A stretch of 64,000 nt of DNA from Triglochin maritima. Its lineage: Eukaryota; Streptophyta; Magnoliopsida; Alismatales; Juncaginaceae. The stretch is from NCBI GenBank assembly GCA_963682175.1, contig CAVMKL010000035.1, forward strand, positions 27,355 through 91,354, read 5' to 3'. How positions within the stretch are numbered: the stretch's first letter is position 1; the number at the start of each line of letters is the position of its first letter. The notes beneath the pieces were generated by a model. The model made no database searches, was not told the DNA's origin, and saw only the letters and a list, made by a program, of their open reading frames with translations. A program made the translations under genes and the position numbers. Positions 8,001 through 15,820 of this stretch are shown in pieces.

Positions 8001-9519
8001 GAATGGTGGTGTCGTCGAGTCGTTCACCGGCATCGCATCCCAACACGCACCAGGACTGCAACTCACCTCGTCGTACCGGGACACCAACGACTACCACGGG
8101 CAAGGGAAGGCAGTCGACTACTCCAACGGCTCAGGAAACACCGATGAGCAGTTGGCGTGGGCGAACTATCTCGCCGACAACTACCAGTCGCAGTTGGCGG
8201 AGTTGATTTACTCGGATCCGCGGTTCACTCGGAACATCAAGGACGGGAAGATCGTCGATCCGTCGTTCTATGGTGCGGCGACGATGCAGCAGCACGAGAA
8301 CCATGTGCATGCGGCGTCGAAGGAACCGTTGGGTGCCCCGTCTGGTGCTGGTAAGGATGCGGCTCCTGCTGCTCCGGATACTCGGACGGAGCGGGAGAAG
8401 ATCGCCGATCAGGTGATCGCGGAAGGTAAGCGCCGCGGCATCAGCGATAAGGGCATCAAGGCCGCGGTCATGACCGCCCTCGCTGAAACCGATTTGCAGA
8501 ACCTCGACTACGGCATGGATGGCGATAACGCCGGCATCATGCAGCAGCGCGATAACGGTGGTTGGGGAACGTTGGAGGACCGGAAGGATCCGACTCGGGC
8601 TGCGGGCATGTTTTACGACAAGCTCGACGACTTCGACTACAACAGCATGTCGGAGGCTGAGGCGGCGCAGAAGGTGCAGCAGTCGGGCACTGCGGATGGT
8701 TCGAATTATGCGGTGAAGGCTGCTGAGGCGGACGAGATCATCGCTGCGTCGAATGCCCGCGGCAACGGCAGTCAGATGACTGTTGGCACTACTGACAGTG
8801 GTGCTGCGTTGGCGACGGATGGGCAGCGGGTGTTCGTCACCAACTGGCCCGGAACATCGTCATCGTCGTATTCAGCGCCTGAACCTGCGCCGGCGACAGC
8901 GCCTGCTGGTGGTACCTCGGATGCTGCGGGGAAGGATCCGAACCTGATCTGGTCTGGCGGGTTCAAGGTGTTCGAGAACGGCGGCATGAACCTCCCCGAC
9001 CAAGCCGGCCTGTATTCGGATGGTGCGGATTTGATTCGGTTCGCGGAGAAGGGAACAGGCGGAGAGTCCTACATTCCGCACGCCCCGTCGAAGCGGAACC
9101 GTTCAGTCGCGATCACCCGTGAGACTGCACGCCGGTTCGGGTACGAGTTGGTGCCGATGGCTGACGGTGGACTCACAGGGTTCGGTGGCTATGTGGGGGA
9201 GAAGCCGGGGTTGAAGGTGCCGACGACGGCGAATGGTCGTCGTGCTGCTGCGTATAACGCTGCGGCGTTCGGTGTTGGTGCGGCATTCGCCCTCGCCAGT
9301 GGCTTCGATGCGGACGGTAAGTTCACCGGCCAATTCGACACTGGCGCGAACTCTTCCTCCCAGTTGGAGAAGGGGTTCGAGAACGCGACCAAGGAAATTC
9401 AGCCGGTCCTCGAACAGATCCTGTTGGCGATCAAGAACCGTGAGCCGATCCGAGCTGAGGTGAACGTCGACCGCGACTCGGGCATGGCGAACATCAACAT
9501 CCTGAAGGGCGGCATATGA
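5047..9519 (+). CDS. Tape measure protein with two peptidoglycan-degrading domains
   Basis: A 1490-residue protein that sets tail length and is ejected during infection. The N-terminal 150 residues are a Gln/Arg-rich coiled coil. A hydrophobic stretch follows near residues 180-205, with further ones near 560-620. Around residues 980-1090 there is an M15/hedgehog-like peptidase pattern (HGQGKAVDY, then HENHVH, the likely zinc ligands). Around 1115-1240 there is a transglycosylase-like segment (ALAETDLQNLDYG, GIMQQRDNGGWG) common in actinophage tape measures. Such domains probably help the tail open the cell wall. The ribosome binding site is GGAGG and the end overlaps the next gene. Confidence 0.9.
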   Translation: MSLDVGELVARLTLDDSRFIQGTQRSEQQSRQSTQRISNGFQDITRAAARAGEAAQAVEINRQLDRQAQQAAQRIQELERNAQRADQSVDDIVMNDRLLNEARDAARGIDEIRAGARQAAGALNDIELGNRLREDLQAAQGDLDDLYRQAGDGGAGAGDQAGGNFLSGFTDTIGNLASSTGPIAGSLLGVAVIGLTAGAALAAAIKEGMEQEKTQDLFQARTGVTEGQARKFGLAAGESYADAFGESVEGNLDTAKFALRNGLLDPAATQRDAEKMINSLDGVATIMEEEIPAVAKAAGQALKTGFAVDAQDAFDLFTKATQLGLNNSEDFLDTVNEYGTQFRKLGLTGAESIGLMSQAVKAGARDTDLAADALKEFSIRAIDGSELSAKAFADLAYEQDGVALSQQDLIANNEKMSEGFGALGFNAEDMGKKIAGGGEGAREALGQVLDKLRGVTDEQERATLATALFGTQAEDLGDALYAMDLDTAIQSMNDYEGAAWRAINVMGGNASTSVEGAMRSIELAGDGMKAALAQAFGPYIKDFADNISNNRAGVIQFFIDIGNTVFEAGKSVLGFVEGGLRGLAEFAVSASETGASFLDMGANILSVGEAIPVFGDLLGLATGGAADKMRDMADKTRTGGEGISNMLEGAADGIHDTLIPALGQAQDRFNEFAGDMKLSAAFNDESAKVNKAIADIGVGADGAAIKIENWTGSIDRNNEAQVQMENGLKGMSDQFVNQIKTGMEAGNTVEALTGQYNENRNALIEQLMATGMSNKAAVDYLNVLGLTPEFVDTKILQSGMPEAKYELDVLKDKVIDVPDSKTIHTQALTQDSMDQLKALGLKVETLPDGTVNVTAETADAEARMQEWLSRQRTLRISAVITERRVAAGVDPTFIGPSLADNGLADGAIRTRADGMIDTAHIQQGSGQGIYTKSPLGPVQYAEGETQWEAYIPGAPSKRKRSEAILQDVARRFGFGLIKPDAIKMANGGVVESFTGIASQHAPGLQLTSSYRDTNDYHGQGKAVDYSNGSGNTDEQLAWANYLADNYQSQLAELIYSDPRFTRNIKDGKIVDPSFYGAATMQQHENHVHAASKEPLGAPSGAGKDAAPAAPDTRTEREKIADQVIAEGKRRGISDKGIKAAVMTALAETDLQNLDYGMDGDNAGIMQQRDNGGWGTLEDRKDPTRAAGMFYDKLDDFDYNSMSEAEAAQKVQQSGTADGSNYAVKAAEADEIIAASNARGNGSQMTVGTTDSGAALATDGQRVFVTNWPGTSSSSYSAPEPAPATAPAGGTSDAAGKDPNLIWSGGFKVFENGGMNLPDQAGLYSDGADLIRFAEKGTGGESYIPHAPSKRNRSVAITRETARRFGYELVPMADGGLTGFGGYVGEKPGLKVPTTANGRRAAAYNAAAFGVGAAFALASGFDADGKFTGQFDTGANSSSQLEKGFENATKEIQPVLEQILLAIKNREPIRAEVNVDRDSGMANINILKGGI

Positions 9520-10334
9520 GTAGGCGATATGTCCTCGAATGCGCAGACGGGACAGTGTGGGATTTCAACGATCCTGCCTGTCCCGTCTCGTTTCGTACGG
9601 AACCGACGGGTACTGAGGGCGCCGAGTTCACGCACGATGACCAGAAGAATGTGGGTCAGGCTGGGGTGTCGTGGGTTGCCCGCAATGACATGCCGAACTT
9701 CATCGGGTTGGACTGCAAGGTCGGGCCTGTCCCGAAGGCTGACGCGTTGCGGCTCGGGAAGCTGTGGCGGCACTCATTGGGCCGCGGCAAAGAAATCCAC
9801 ACCTTCTGGTCGATCACCGAAACTGGTGGCGAGAAATTCCAGTACGTGAGGTTGTCGACGAAGTTCGGGCCGATGGACATTCGGCTGTTGAAGGACTCCG
9901 GGGTGCAGCTCAACGACCCGGCAACACTTCGGTCGGACGAGACGTGGTGGCGTAAGCGACCTGCCGTCAAGACATTCAAGGCCGCGGACTTCGCAACAGC
10001 CGCTATCGAATCTGAATCGGATGAGCCGGTGTGGCCGCACATCGTCATCACCGGCCCCATCACGCTTCCGAAGATCGGCTGGCAAGGCGAACTCGTCCCA
10101 CTACCGACCATCGCAGCCGGCGACGTGTGGACCATCAACACCGACCCGAACTGGTTCTCCATCAAAGACGGCGCCGGCAACGATCGGTCGTGGATCGCCC
10201 GTGCCTGGTACAAGCAGATCCCCGGAAACCCAGCCAGCCCAATCACCGTCCCCATCACGATCCAAGGAACCGGCACCAACACCAACACCTCGGTGAAAGT
10301 GACGCTGCCGCAACTATTCAGGGAGGGCTTCTAA
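9516..10334 (+). CDS. Distal tail / minor tail protein
   Basis: A 272-residue protein immediately after the tape measure, the position of the distal tail (Dit-like) protein that joins tube to tip. It has an N-terminal domain up to about residue 130 and a C-terminal strand-rich domain (VWTINTDPNWFSIKDG, VPITIQGTG) of galectin-like character. Starts with ATGA overlap. Called by position and general features. Confidence 0.7.
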   Translation: MSRRYVLECADGTVWDFNDPACPVSFRTEPTGTEGAEFTHDDQKNVGQAGVSWVARNDMPNFIGLDCKVGPVPKADALRLGKLWRHSLGRGKEIHTFWSITETGGEKFQYVRLSTKFGPMDIRLLKDSGVQLNDPATLRSDETWWRKRPAVKTFKAADFATAAIESESDEPVWPHIVITGPITLPKIGWQGELVPLPTIAAGDVWTINTDPNWFSIKDGAGNDRSWIARAWYKQIPGNPASPITVPITIQGTGTNTNTSVKVTLPQLFREGF

Positions 10335-11915
10335 ATGACTGTCGCCCTCCCCGGATACCCGCGCCCCAACACCACCGAGGTCAAAGGTTTCCGAATCGAG
10401 GTCGGTTCACCAGATGCCATGTCGTGGAGGCCTCTTGGCGCGTACATGGCGGGAACCACTTTCGAGTGGGATTGGGCGATCCCCACCACCGCGGAAATCT
10501 ACATTCGTGGGGATCATCCGATGGCGTCGTATCTGTCGCACCCGCGGCGGAAAGTCATCCACATCCGCACCACCCACAATGGAATCCCGTGGGATGGGCG
10601 GGTTATGGAGGCTCAAGTCGCGGGACCGCCTGGCAGGTTGACGATCAAACTGACTTGTGTCTCGAACTTGTTCAAGCTGTTGCGGGCGTTGGCATGGGTG
10701 AACAACATCCTGCCGCCTGAGATCCAGTTCAACATCACTGGTAAGCAGGATGTTGACTGGGGACCACCCGATCAGGTGATGAAGAAGTACGTGTCGAAGG
10801 TGATGACACGACTCCGATCGCCGGTCGTGTCCGCTCTGCCAATCCGCAAAACCACACCCGAGTTGCCGGACCTCGACGACATCGACACTCTCGACGACTT
10901 GCTGAACATCGTGCACGAGTCACCCGACGACATGATCGTGTTGGCCGCCCGGTTCACCCAGCTCGACGAACTATTCAAGCAGACCGTCGAGACCTACGAG
11001 ATCGGCTTGTCCATCAACTTGTGGACGCCGGCTGACGGGTTGCCGTCCCCGCACGTGTTCAACACGCACACCCTCTCGATGCTGCAATCGGTGATGGACT
11101 ACACGTCCGACAACTTCCTGAACTTCACCAACCCCGGAAACATCCTCGGGCTCACAAATCCGTCCGAGTGGGGGAAGTTGCAGAACCCAGGGTTCGTGTT
11201 CAACACGCACGCGAAGCGGGACCGCCGCCAGTTTCAGTGGCGCACGGATGGTGATCAGATCGCCTGGATTGAACGGGTCGAAAAGACTGCGGACGCAACA
11301 CGTGTTGTGATCGGCGGCAAGGCCCCCGAGATCCTGAATCAGGTCATCGAGTGGGGCGCGAACTTCGCGTTGCAGTTGATCCTGAACGCCATCCTCCCCG
11401 GTCTCGGGTTGGGCAACATCATCGGCGACCTGTTCGACAACGTGTTCTTCGCGTTCCAACAGTTCTGGGATCCCGAACTCGAAACCGATTTGGGGGAGTT
11501 GGGTCGCGGTGAAGCGTTCGGCGACAACACGTCCGCGTGGTCGTTGGATGGGTTCGCTGTCGGCTTGGCTGCGTTGAAGGCGCATTCCGGTTCCGAGGCG
11601 ATCCGGTTGACGGTCGTCGAGGGCGGCGCGGATGGTCGCGGCTTCACGTTCGGAGAAGACGTCGAAGTGATCGACGGCGTGGAAGTGCACTTCGAGCGCC
11701 GCTACAAGCACGGCGACATCATGACTGTCTGGGATGACGGTGTCGTGATCGAGAAGCACGTTTCGAACGTGAAGATCACCGAACAGGAAGACGGCCGCAT
11801 GCGGACTGTCACCACGTTCGGTGATGCCATCACAGTCGGCGATGGCTGGGAGCGCGTCTTGAAGAAGGTCCAAACGATCTTCGGCAGCATCCGCGCTATC
11901 GCCAACTCAACCTAG
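10335..11915 (+). CDS. Minor tail protein, tail-tip hub (Gp37-like of Rhodococcus-type phages)
   Basis: A 526-residue protein starting directly after the preceding TAA, with GGGAGGG as ribosome binding site. The N-terminal region (IEVGSPDAMSWRPLG, GIPWDGRVMEAQV) resembles the tail-hub family called Gp37-like in actinophages, and the C-terminal region (YKHGDIMTVWDDGVVIE) the conserved hub end. It likely forms the baseplate hub next to the distal tail protein. A long hydrophobic stretch (LQLILNAILPGLGLGNIIG) lies near residues 345-370. Confidence 0.65.
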   Translation: MTVALPGYPRPNTTEVKGFRIEVGSPDAMSWRPLGAYMAGTTFEWDWAIPTTAEIYIRGDHPMASYLSHPRRKVIHIRTTHNGIPWDGRVMEAQVAGPPGRLTIKLTCVSNLFKLLRALAWVNNILPPEIQFNITGKQDVDWGPPDQVMKKYVSKVMTRLRSPVVSALPIRKTTPELPDLDDIDTLDDLLNIVHESPDDMIVLAARFTQLDELFKQTVETYEIGLSINLWTPADGLPSPHVFNTHTLSMLQSVMDYTSDNFLNFTNPGNILGLTNPSEWGKLQNPGFVFNTHAKRDRRQFQWRTDGDQIAWIERVEKTADATRVVIGGKAPEILNQVIEWGANFALQLILNAILPGLGLGNIIGDLFDNVFFAFQQFWDPELETDLGELGRGEAFGDNTSAWSLDGFAVGLAALKAHSGSEAIRLTVVEGGADGRGFTFGEDVEVIDGVEVHFERRYKHGDIMTVWDDGVVIEKHVSNVKITEQEDGRMRTVTTFGDAITVGDGWERVLKKVQTIFGSIRAIANST

Positions 11916-11924
11916 GAGAAACAC

Positions 11925-12701
11925 ATGACCTGGACAGGAGATCCCGTCTGGCTCGCAGATGTCTTGCGCGCTGAGGGAATCAAAGTCGTCGAATACCCCG
12001 GCTGGAAAGACCGCGGACACGGCGACATGGGCACGATCTGGGGTGTCGTCGCACACCACACCGGCAACAACCCGCCCGGCAACAACCCCGGATACATCGC
12101 GAACCATCCGAGTCTCGGCTTGTGCTCGCAGATTCACCTGTCCCGAGATGGTGTCGCCACCGTCGTCGGTGTGGGTGTCGCCTGGCATGCCGGCAGCGGA
12201 TCGTACCCAGGATTGCCGACCAACGGTGCGAATGAACGCACCATCGGTATCGAGGCGGAGAACAACGGCACCGAAGGTTGGTCGCCCGCGCAGTACGACG
12301 CGTATGTGCGGTGCTGCGCTGCGATCCTCCGGAAGGTCGGTCAGCCTGCCTCGCATGCGATCGGCCACAAGGAGTGGGCTGGTGCGGCGCAGGGCAAGTG
12401 GGATCCCGGCGGAATGGACATGAACAAGTTCCGCGCAGACATTCAAGCTCGAATCGATAACAAGCAGGAGGCTCCCGTGGGTAGCTCGGAAGTGAAGCAG
12501 GTACAAGACTTTGTCGCTGGGTTTTGTGGACCGATTGGTTCAGATGTTAAGGACGTTCGGCAGCAGCTGACGGGTGGACGTGACGCGGGCGAGTACCCCG
12601 GCTGGGACCAGTTAGGGGACCGCACCCTTGTCAATGCGTTGGCTGCGATCGGCGCGAAACTCGGGATCGATGGTTTCAAGGACCCGAAGGCAGGTAAGTG
12701 A
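11925..12701 (+). CDS. Endolysin, N-acetylmuramoyl-L-alanine amidase
   Basis: A 258-residue lysin with a TAGGAG ribosome binding site. Residues 35-175 form an amidase_2/PGRP fold with likely zinc ligands in VVAHHTG (H44/H45), AIGHKEW (H148) and WDPGG (D160), and with the conserved IGIEAEN motif at 107-113. It cleaves the lactyl-amide bond of peptidoglycan at the end of the lytic cycle. The C-terminal 60 residues (QQLTGGRDAGEYPGWDQLG) resemble a cell-wall-binding segment of actinophage lysins. No signal peptide, so export should depend on a holin. The stop overlaps the next start (TGATG). Confidence 0.9.
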   Translation: MTWTGDPVWLADVLRAEGIKVVEYPGWKDRGHGDMGTIWGVVAHHTGNNPPGNNPGYIANHPSLGLCSQIHLSRDGVATVVGVGVAWHAGSGSYPGLPTNGANERTIGIEAENNGTEGWSPAQYDAYVRCCAAILRKVGQPASHAIGHKEWAGAAQGKWDPGGMDMNKFRADIQARIDNKQEAPVGSSEVKQVQDFVAGFCGPIGSDVKDVRQQLTGGRDAGEYPGWDQLGDRTLVNALAAIGAKLGIDGFKDPKAGK

Positions 12702-12982
12702 TGACTGCTGATTCTGGTTTGGATGGTTTCGCGAAGTCGTATGTGCAGAACATTCCGTTCGTGAAGCAGAACCGCAAGACGATCGCGAATGTTGTTGGTT
12801 TGCTGGCGAATGTGCTGGTGCTGTTGGTCGGGTTGCCGATCTCGGGTACCGCGCAGGTTGTGTTGGCGATCAGCATTCAGGGTGTGTTTGCGGTGTCGGC
12901 GTGGTTGGTGCCGAATGCGATCACACCGCAGCAGGCTTCGGAACTCGACGAGTACGTCGGCCGACACCGCAAGCAAGGGTGA
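12701..12982 (+). CDS. Holin-like protein with two membrane segments
   Basis: A 93-residue protein starting within the endolysin stop codon. Two hydrophobic segments (ANVVGLLANVLVLLVGLPI and VVLAISIQGVFAVSAWLV) with a short loop and a charged C-terminus fit a class II holin, which opens the inner membrane for the amidase. Position right after the lysin supports this. Confidence 0.75.
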   Translation: MTADSGLDGFAKSYVQNIPFVKQNRKTIANVVGLLANVLVLLVGLPISGTAQVVLAISIQGVFAVSAWLVPNAITPQQASELDEYVGRHRKQG

Positions 12983-13269
12983 TGGGGGAGTTCTTTTCCG
13001 CGCTCCCCATTGAGGGGGGTGTCGTCGTCGGGTTCGTCGTCGGTGTCTTCCTCATGATCGCGAGAGGTGTCCTCGTCGTCGGCGCTCAGCATCGTGAGCA
13101 ACTGGACGCTGAGCGGCAGGCGAACACGTACCTCCGTTCAGCGTTGGACAAGGCGTTAACGCTGAACGGTGAGGACGCCAAGACCATCGCGAAGCTATCG
13201 GCCACGTCTGATCTGTCGGCGCGGCTACTTGAGGAGTGGCGGAAAGAGTCAGCTCAGGGGGCGTCGTGA
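12982..13269 (+). CDS. Single-pass membrane protein, possible antiholin or spanin-like
   Basis: The ATG at 12982 overlaps the holin TGA. The 95-residue protein has one hydrophobic segment near residues 12-32 (GVVVGFVVGVFLMIARGVLVV) followed by a helical, charged coiled-coil-like tail. One membrane helix plus coiled coil next to a holin suggests a regulator of lysis, but no specific family is recognised. Confidence 0.6.
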   Translation: MGEFFSALPIEGGVVVGFVVGVFLMIARGVLVVGAQHREQLDAERQANTYLRSALDKALTLNGEDAKTIAKLSATSDLSARLLEEWRKESAQGAS

Positions 13270-13463
13270 GGTGGCGTCGGCGTCAACACGCCGAGAACGA
13301 AACAGTCACCGAAGCACGGTTGCTGGACGAGGAAGTGGATAAGCGGTTGGCGGCGTCTCGTCGCGCCCGCCCGGACCACGAGCGTCGCGGGCAGCGTGTT
13401 CAGGATCAGATGGTGCACAACCACTTCGGTGAGTTGTTCCGGCTGAGTATGGAAGGGCGATGA
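13266..13463 (+). CDS. Small basic protein of the lysis region
   Basis: The GTG at 13266 overlaps the previous stop as GTGA and gives 65 residues, rich in Arg (RWRRRQH) with a helical charged body. The reading frame extends to 13236, but the coupled GTG is the better start. Short proteins with this Trp-Arg N-terminus are frequent near actinophage lysis genes. Function unknown. Confidence 0.55.
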   Translation: MRWRRRQHAENETVTEARLLDEEVDKRLAASRRARPDHERRGQRVQDQMVHNHFGELFRLSMEGR

Positions 13464-13780
13464 TGCTCAGAGAAGTCGGTAACTGGCTGTTGGTGTTCCT
13501 CACGTTGGTGTGGTGCACGTTCACTCTGATCTATGCGTTTCGGTCGAAGTGGTGGGCGAATGAGGTTGGTCGGGTGTTGTTGCCCGAGAAGGTGTTGACG
13601 TGTCTGGTGTTGATTCAGGTGGCTGCGTCGGCGATGTCGAATTCGTTGTATCCGGGGCGGGATGTGATTCGCATTGTTTTGTATGCGGGTTGTGCGGTTT
13701 CGGTGTTGGTGTTGACGGTTGTGTTGGTGCGTGTGCAGAGGCGTGAGCGTCGATGTCGATCTAAGTGGGGTGAGCACTGA
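13460..13780 (+). CDS. Membrane protein with three hydrophobic segments
   Basis: A 105-106 residue protein (tandem ATG codons at 13460 and 13463; GGAAGGG ribosome binding site). Three hydrophobic stretches are visible: WLLVFLTLVWCTFTLIYAF, VLTCLVLIQVAASAM and IVLYAGCAVSVLVLTVVLV. The C-terminus is Arg-rich. With the two neighbouring membrane proteins it completes an extended lysis cassette and could be a second holin. Confidence 0.6.
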   Translation: MMLREVGNWLLVFLTLVWCTFTLIYAFRSKWWANEVGRVLLPEKVLTCLVLIQVAASAMSNSLYPGRDVIRIVLYAGCAVSVLVLTVVLVRVQRRERRCRSKWGEH

Positions 13781-14643
13781 TGGAGAAGTTGCCTCCCGGC
13801 AAGCCTCGGGATCAAGACATTTGGGGGACGTTCAAAAACAACTGGTTCAGCCAGATTTTTGCGGGGTTCGCGAACATCGGCCAGCTGCTCGGCAGCATCG
13901 CTGATGCGTTCCTGGGTCGTGGATCCTTCGGTCTTGGACCACTGAAAGAGATCAACGACCGCGGCATCCTGATCACCGGATATGGAAACCAGATCGCGAG
14001 CTTGGAGAACGTCACACGTACTGGCGTGACAACCCCGGCGTGGGCGTCCACTGGCGGTCGGGACCTGGTTTCATTCCCTGACACGATGATGCAGTACCTC
14101 AGATATACGGGCGAGTTTGGCAGCGAAACGACTGAGACGCCGGTGTTTAACCCTGACAAGCGTTCGGCAGAGTTCGCTTTCATACGTGGCGGCCTTGACC
14201 GAGCCACGCCACTAGAAGTACTGCGCATCATTACTGGCAGCGACGCCAGTTTCTTCGGGATCGACGCCTGGTATCTGGGGATCTACGGGTATGACAAGCC
14301 TAACAATCGAATGATCAAGATCTGGGATTCTGGAGACATCAAAGCGATCTTGTCCAGCCAGCGACGCAGGTACCACATATCAACAGGATTGTCTTTGATG
14401 GCCGAGCCTGACCAACTGTTCGCTGTTGCATCACTTCAGATCGCGCCAGGCTTGGGTCAACGAACCCGGGGGCTGGGCGCCATCACGCTAACCGGGATCT
14501 CCGAGGAATCGGGCACTGTACCGCAAGCGCGTCACGCCTCGCTCGCGAATCAGTCCGTTCTTCCATCTGCCGTCTCTATGAATTCGTTTTCGTACAACAA
14601 GGAACGTCTGATGTGGGCGTCGTTAGGAGCTTCAGCGACATGA
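13780..14643 (+). CDS. Minor tail / fibre protein
   Basis: A 287-residue protein starting on the last base of the previous stop (TGATG). The N-terminal section (FSQIFAGFANIGQLLGSIADAF, in part) resembles tail-fibre attachment segments that follow the lysis cassette in related phages. The rest is strand-rich with aromatic residues (YLGIYGYDKPNNRMIKIW), compatible with a receptor-binding head. Function by position only. Confidence 0.5.
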   Translation: MEKLPPGKPRDQDIWGTFKNNWFSQIFAGFANIGQLLGSIADAFLGRGSFGLGPLKEINDRGILITGYGNQIASLENVTRTGVTTPAWASTGGRDLVSFPDTMMQYLRYTGEFGSETTETPVFNPDKRSAEFAFIRGGLDRATPLEVLRIITGSDASFFGIDAWYLGIYGYDKPNNRMIKIWDSGDIKAILSSQRRRYHISTGLSLMAEPDQLFAVASLQIAPGLGQRTRGLGAITLTGISEESGTVPQARHASLANQSVLPSAVSMNSFSYNKERLMWASLGASAT

Positions 14644-14921
14644 TGGCGGACGGAAAGCTTTGTGTCACAGCTGAGGAAGTCGAGGAGTGGGCGAAACCTG
14701 CGTTGGATGTTTTCGGTCCTGTCGCACCACACCTGTGGATCATTGATCTATCAACCGGCGCTACGCGAGTAATTCGGTCCGCAGATTACGAGGACCTTCC
14801 GGCTGGGTGGGCGTTGCTGATGACGGGACCTGAGCCGCTTTGGGTTGCGCAATGGGATGGCGATTGGCAGCGCGCTTGCGATGAACAACTCAACCCGTTA
14901 CTGGCGGAGGTGGTGGTCTGA
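14640..14921 (+). CDS. Small tail-fibre-region protein
   Basis: The ATG at 14640 has a TAGGAG ribosome binding site at 14624-14629 and gives 93 residues. The frame opens earlier, at a GTG at 14613, but that codon lies ahead of the ribosome binding site. The protein is acidic with many Trp residues (EEWAKPAL, LWVAQWDGDWQRA). Its stop overlaps the next start. Possibly a fibre chaperone, unproven. Confidence 0.5.
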   Translation: MMADGKLCVTAEEVEEWAKPALDVFGPVAPHLWIIDLSTGATRVIRSADYEDLPAGWALLMTGPEPLWVAQWDGDWQRACDEQLNPLLAEVVV

Positions 14922-15358
14922 TGCCTGTTATTTCTGATCGGTTGACTGATGGTGCGAAGTTGGGTGTTGGTGCGGAGATTGTGTTCACGGTCCGCGACAT
15001 CCGCGACAGTGTGGCGCATGATGCGATCCTCGGCCCCGCACGCACCACCGTCCCCGTGAATGCGACGACCGGGCTGTTCACTAGTCCGATGTTGGATCCT
15101 GGCCCGTACTGGGTGGGGATCCGTTGGTCGAGATCCAATCCAACGCATGATGTTTACCCCGTTGAAGTCCCCGCTGAGTCGGGGACTTTCCGTTTGTGGC
15201 CGTTGATCGACGCCGGCGCCCCGCCACCTCCCGCCGAGTCGGATGGATTCATCCGCAACGGCGGCGGCATCTCCCGCCAAGTCCGAACCACTGTCGCCGA
15301 ATTCGCGGCGACCCCCTCACCAGACCCCGAAACCCTCTACATAGTTTTCGAATCCTAG
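14921..15358 (+). CDS. Putative minor tail protein
   Basis: A 145-residue protein with a beta-rich first hundred residues (IVFTVRDIRDSV, YWVGIRWSRSNPTHDVYPV) and a Pro-rich linker (APPPPAESDGF) before a C-terminal tail containing VRTTVAEFAATPSPDP. Such strand domains with a linker are common in tail-tip adaptors. No specific family is recognised. Confidence 0.5.
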   Translation: MPVISDRLTDGAKLGVGAEIVFTVRDIRDSVAHDAILGPARTTVPVNATTGLFTSPMLDPGPYWVGIRWSRSNPTHDVYPVEVPAESGTFRLWPLIDAGAPPPPAESDGFIRNGGGISRQVRTTVAEFAATPSPDPETLYIVFES

Positions 15359-15367
15359 GAGACCGAC

Positions 15368-15805
15368 ATGGCAGCATCAGGCAAGCTCTACGGCCTCGCC
15401 TTCAAAAGCATGGTGAACGGCGAGATCAACTGGACCTCGCACACCATCAAGGCGATGCTCTGCACGAGCGCGTACACCCCGAATCAGGACACCCACCAGT
15501 ACAAGTCGTCCGTGACAAACGAGTCCGCGGGCACTGGCTACACCGCTGGTGGTGTGGCGTTGGCGGGTAAGACGGTTAACTACACCGCAGGAACCAACAC
15601 TCTGATTCTGGATGCGTCGGATACGCAGTGGCCCGACTCGACAGTCACGGGCCGTTATTTGGTGCTGTACGACGACACGCCGTCTACGGATGCGACGAAG
15701 CCCCTCATCGGGTACATCGATTTCGGCGCTGACGTGTCCACTACGGCAGGTGTTTTCACCAGTGTGTGGGATGCCGCCGGAATCATCGGCTTCACCACCC
15801 CGTAA
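15368..15805 (+). CDS. Putative structural/tail protein
   Basis: A 145-residue protein after a TAGGAGA ribosome binding site. It resembles a widespread family of small phage structural proteins with the pattern W.S.TIKAMLCTSAYTPNQDTH and AGTGYTAGGVALAGKTVNYT, where the first half is strand-rich and the second contains an Ala/Thr strand. Found between fibre genes. It may be a fibre domain made as a separate chain. Confidence 0.55.
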   Translation: MAASGKLYGLAFKSMVNGEINWTSHTIKAMLCTSAYTPNQDTHQYKSSVTNESAGTGYTAGGVALAGKTVNYTAGTNTLILDASDTQWPDSTVTGRYLVLYDDTPSTDATKPLIGYIDFGADVSTTAGVFTSVWDAAGIIGFTTP

Positions 15806-15820
15806 GCAGGAGGCGTCACG

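Noticed and set aside
10971..11873. Leftward 300-residue frame opposite the tail-hub gene
   Set aside because: Shadow frame. The opposite strand gene is well supported and continuous with its operon.
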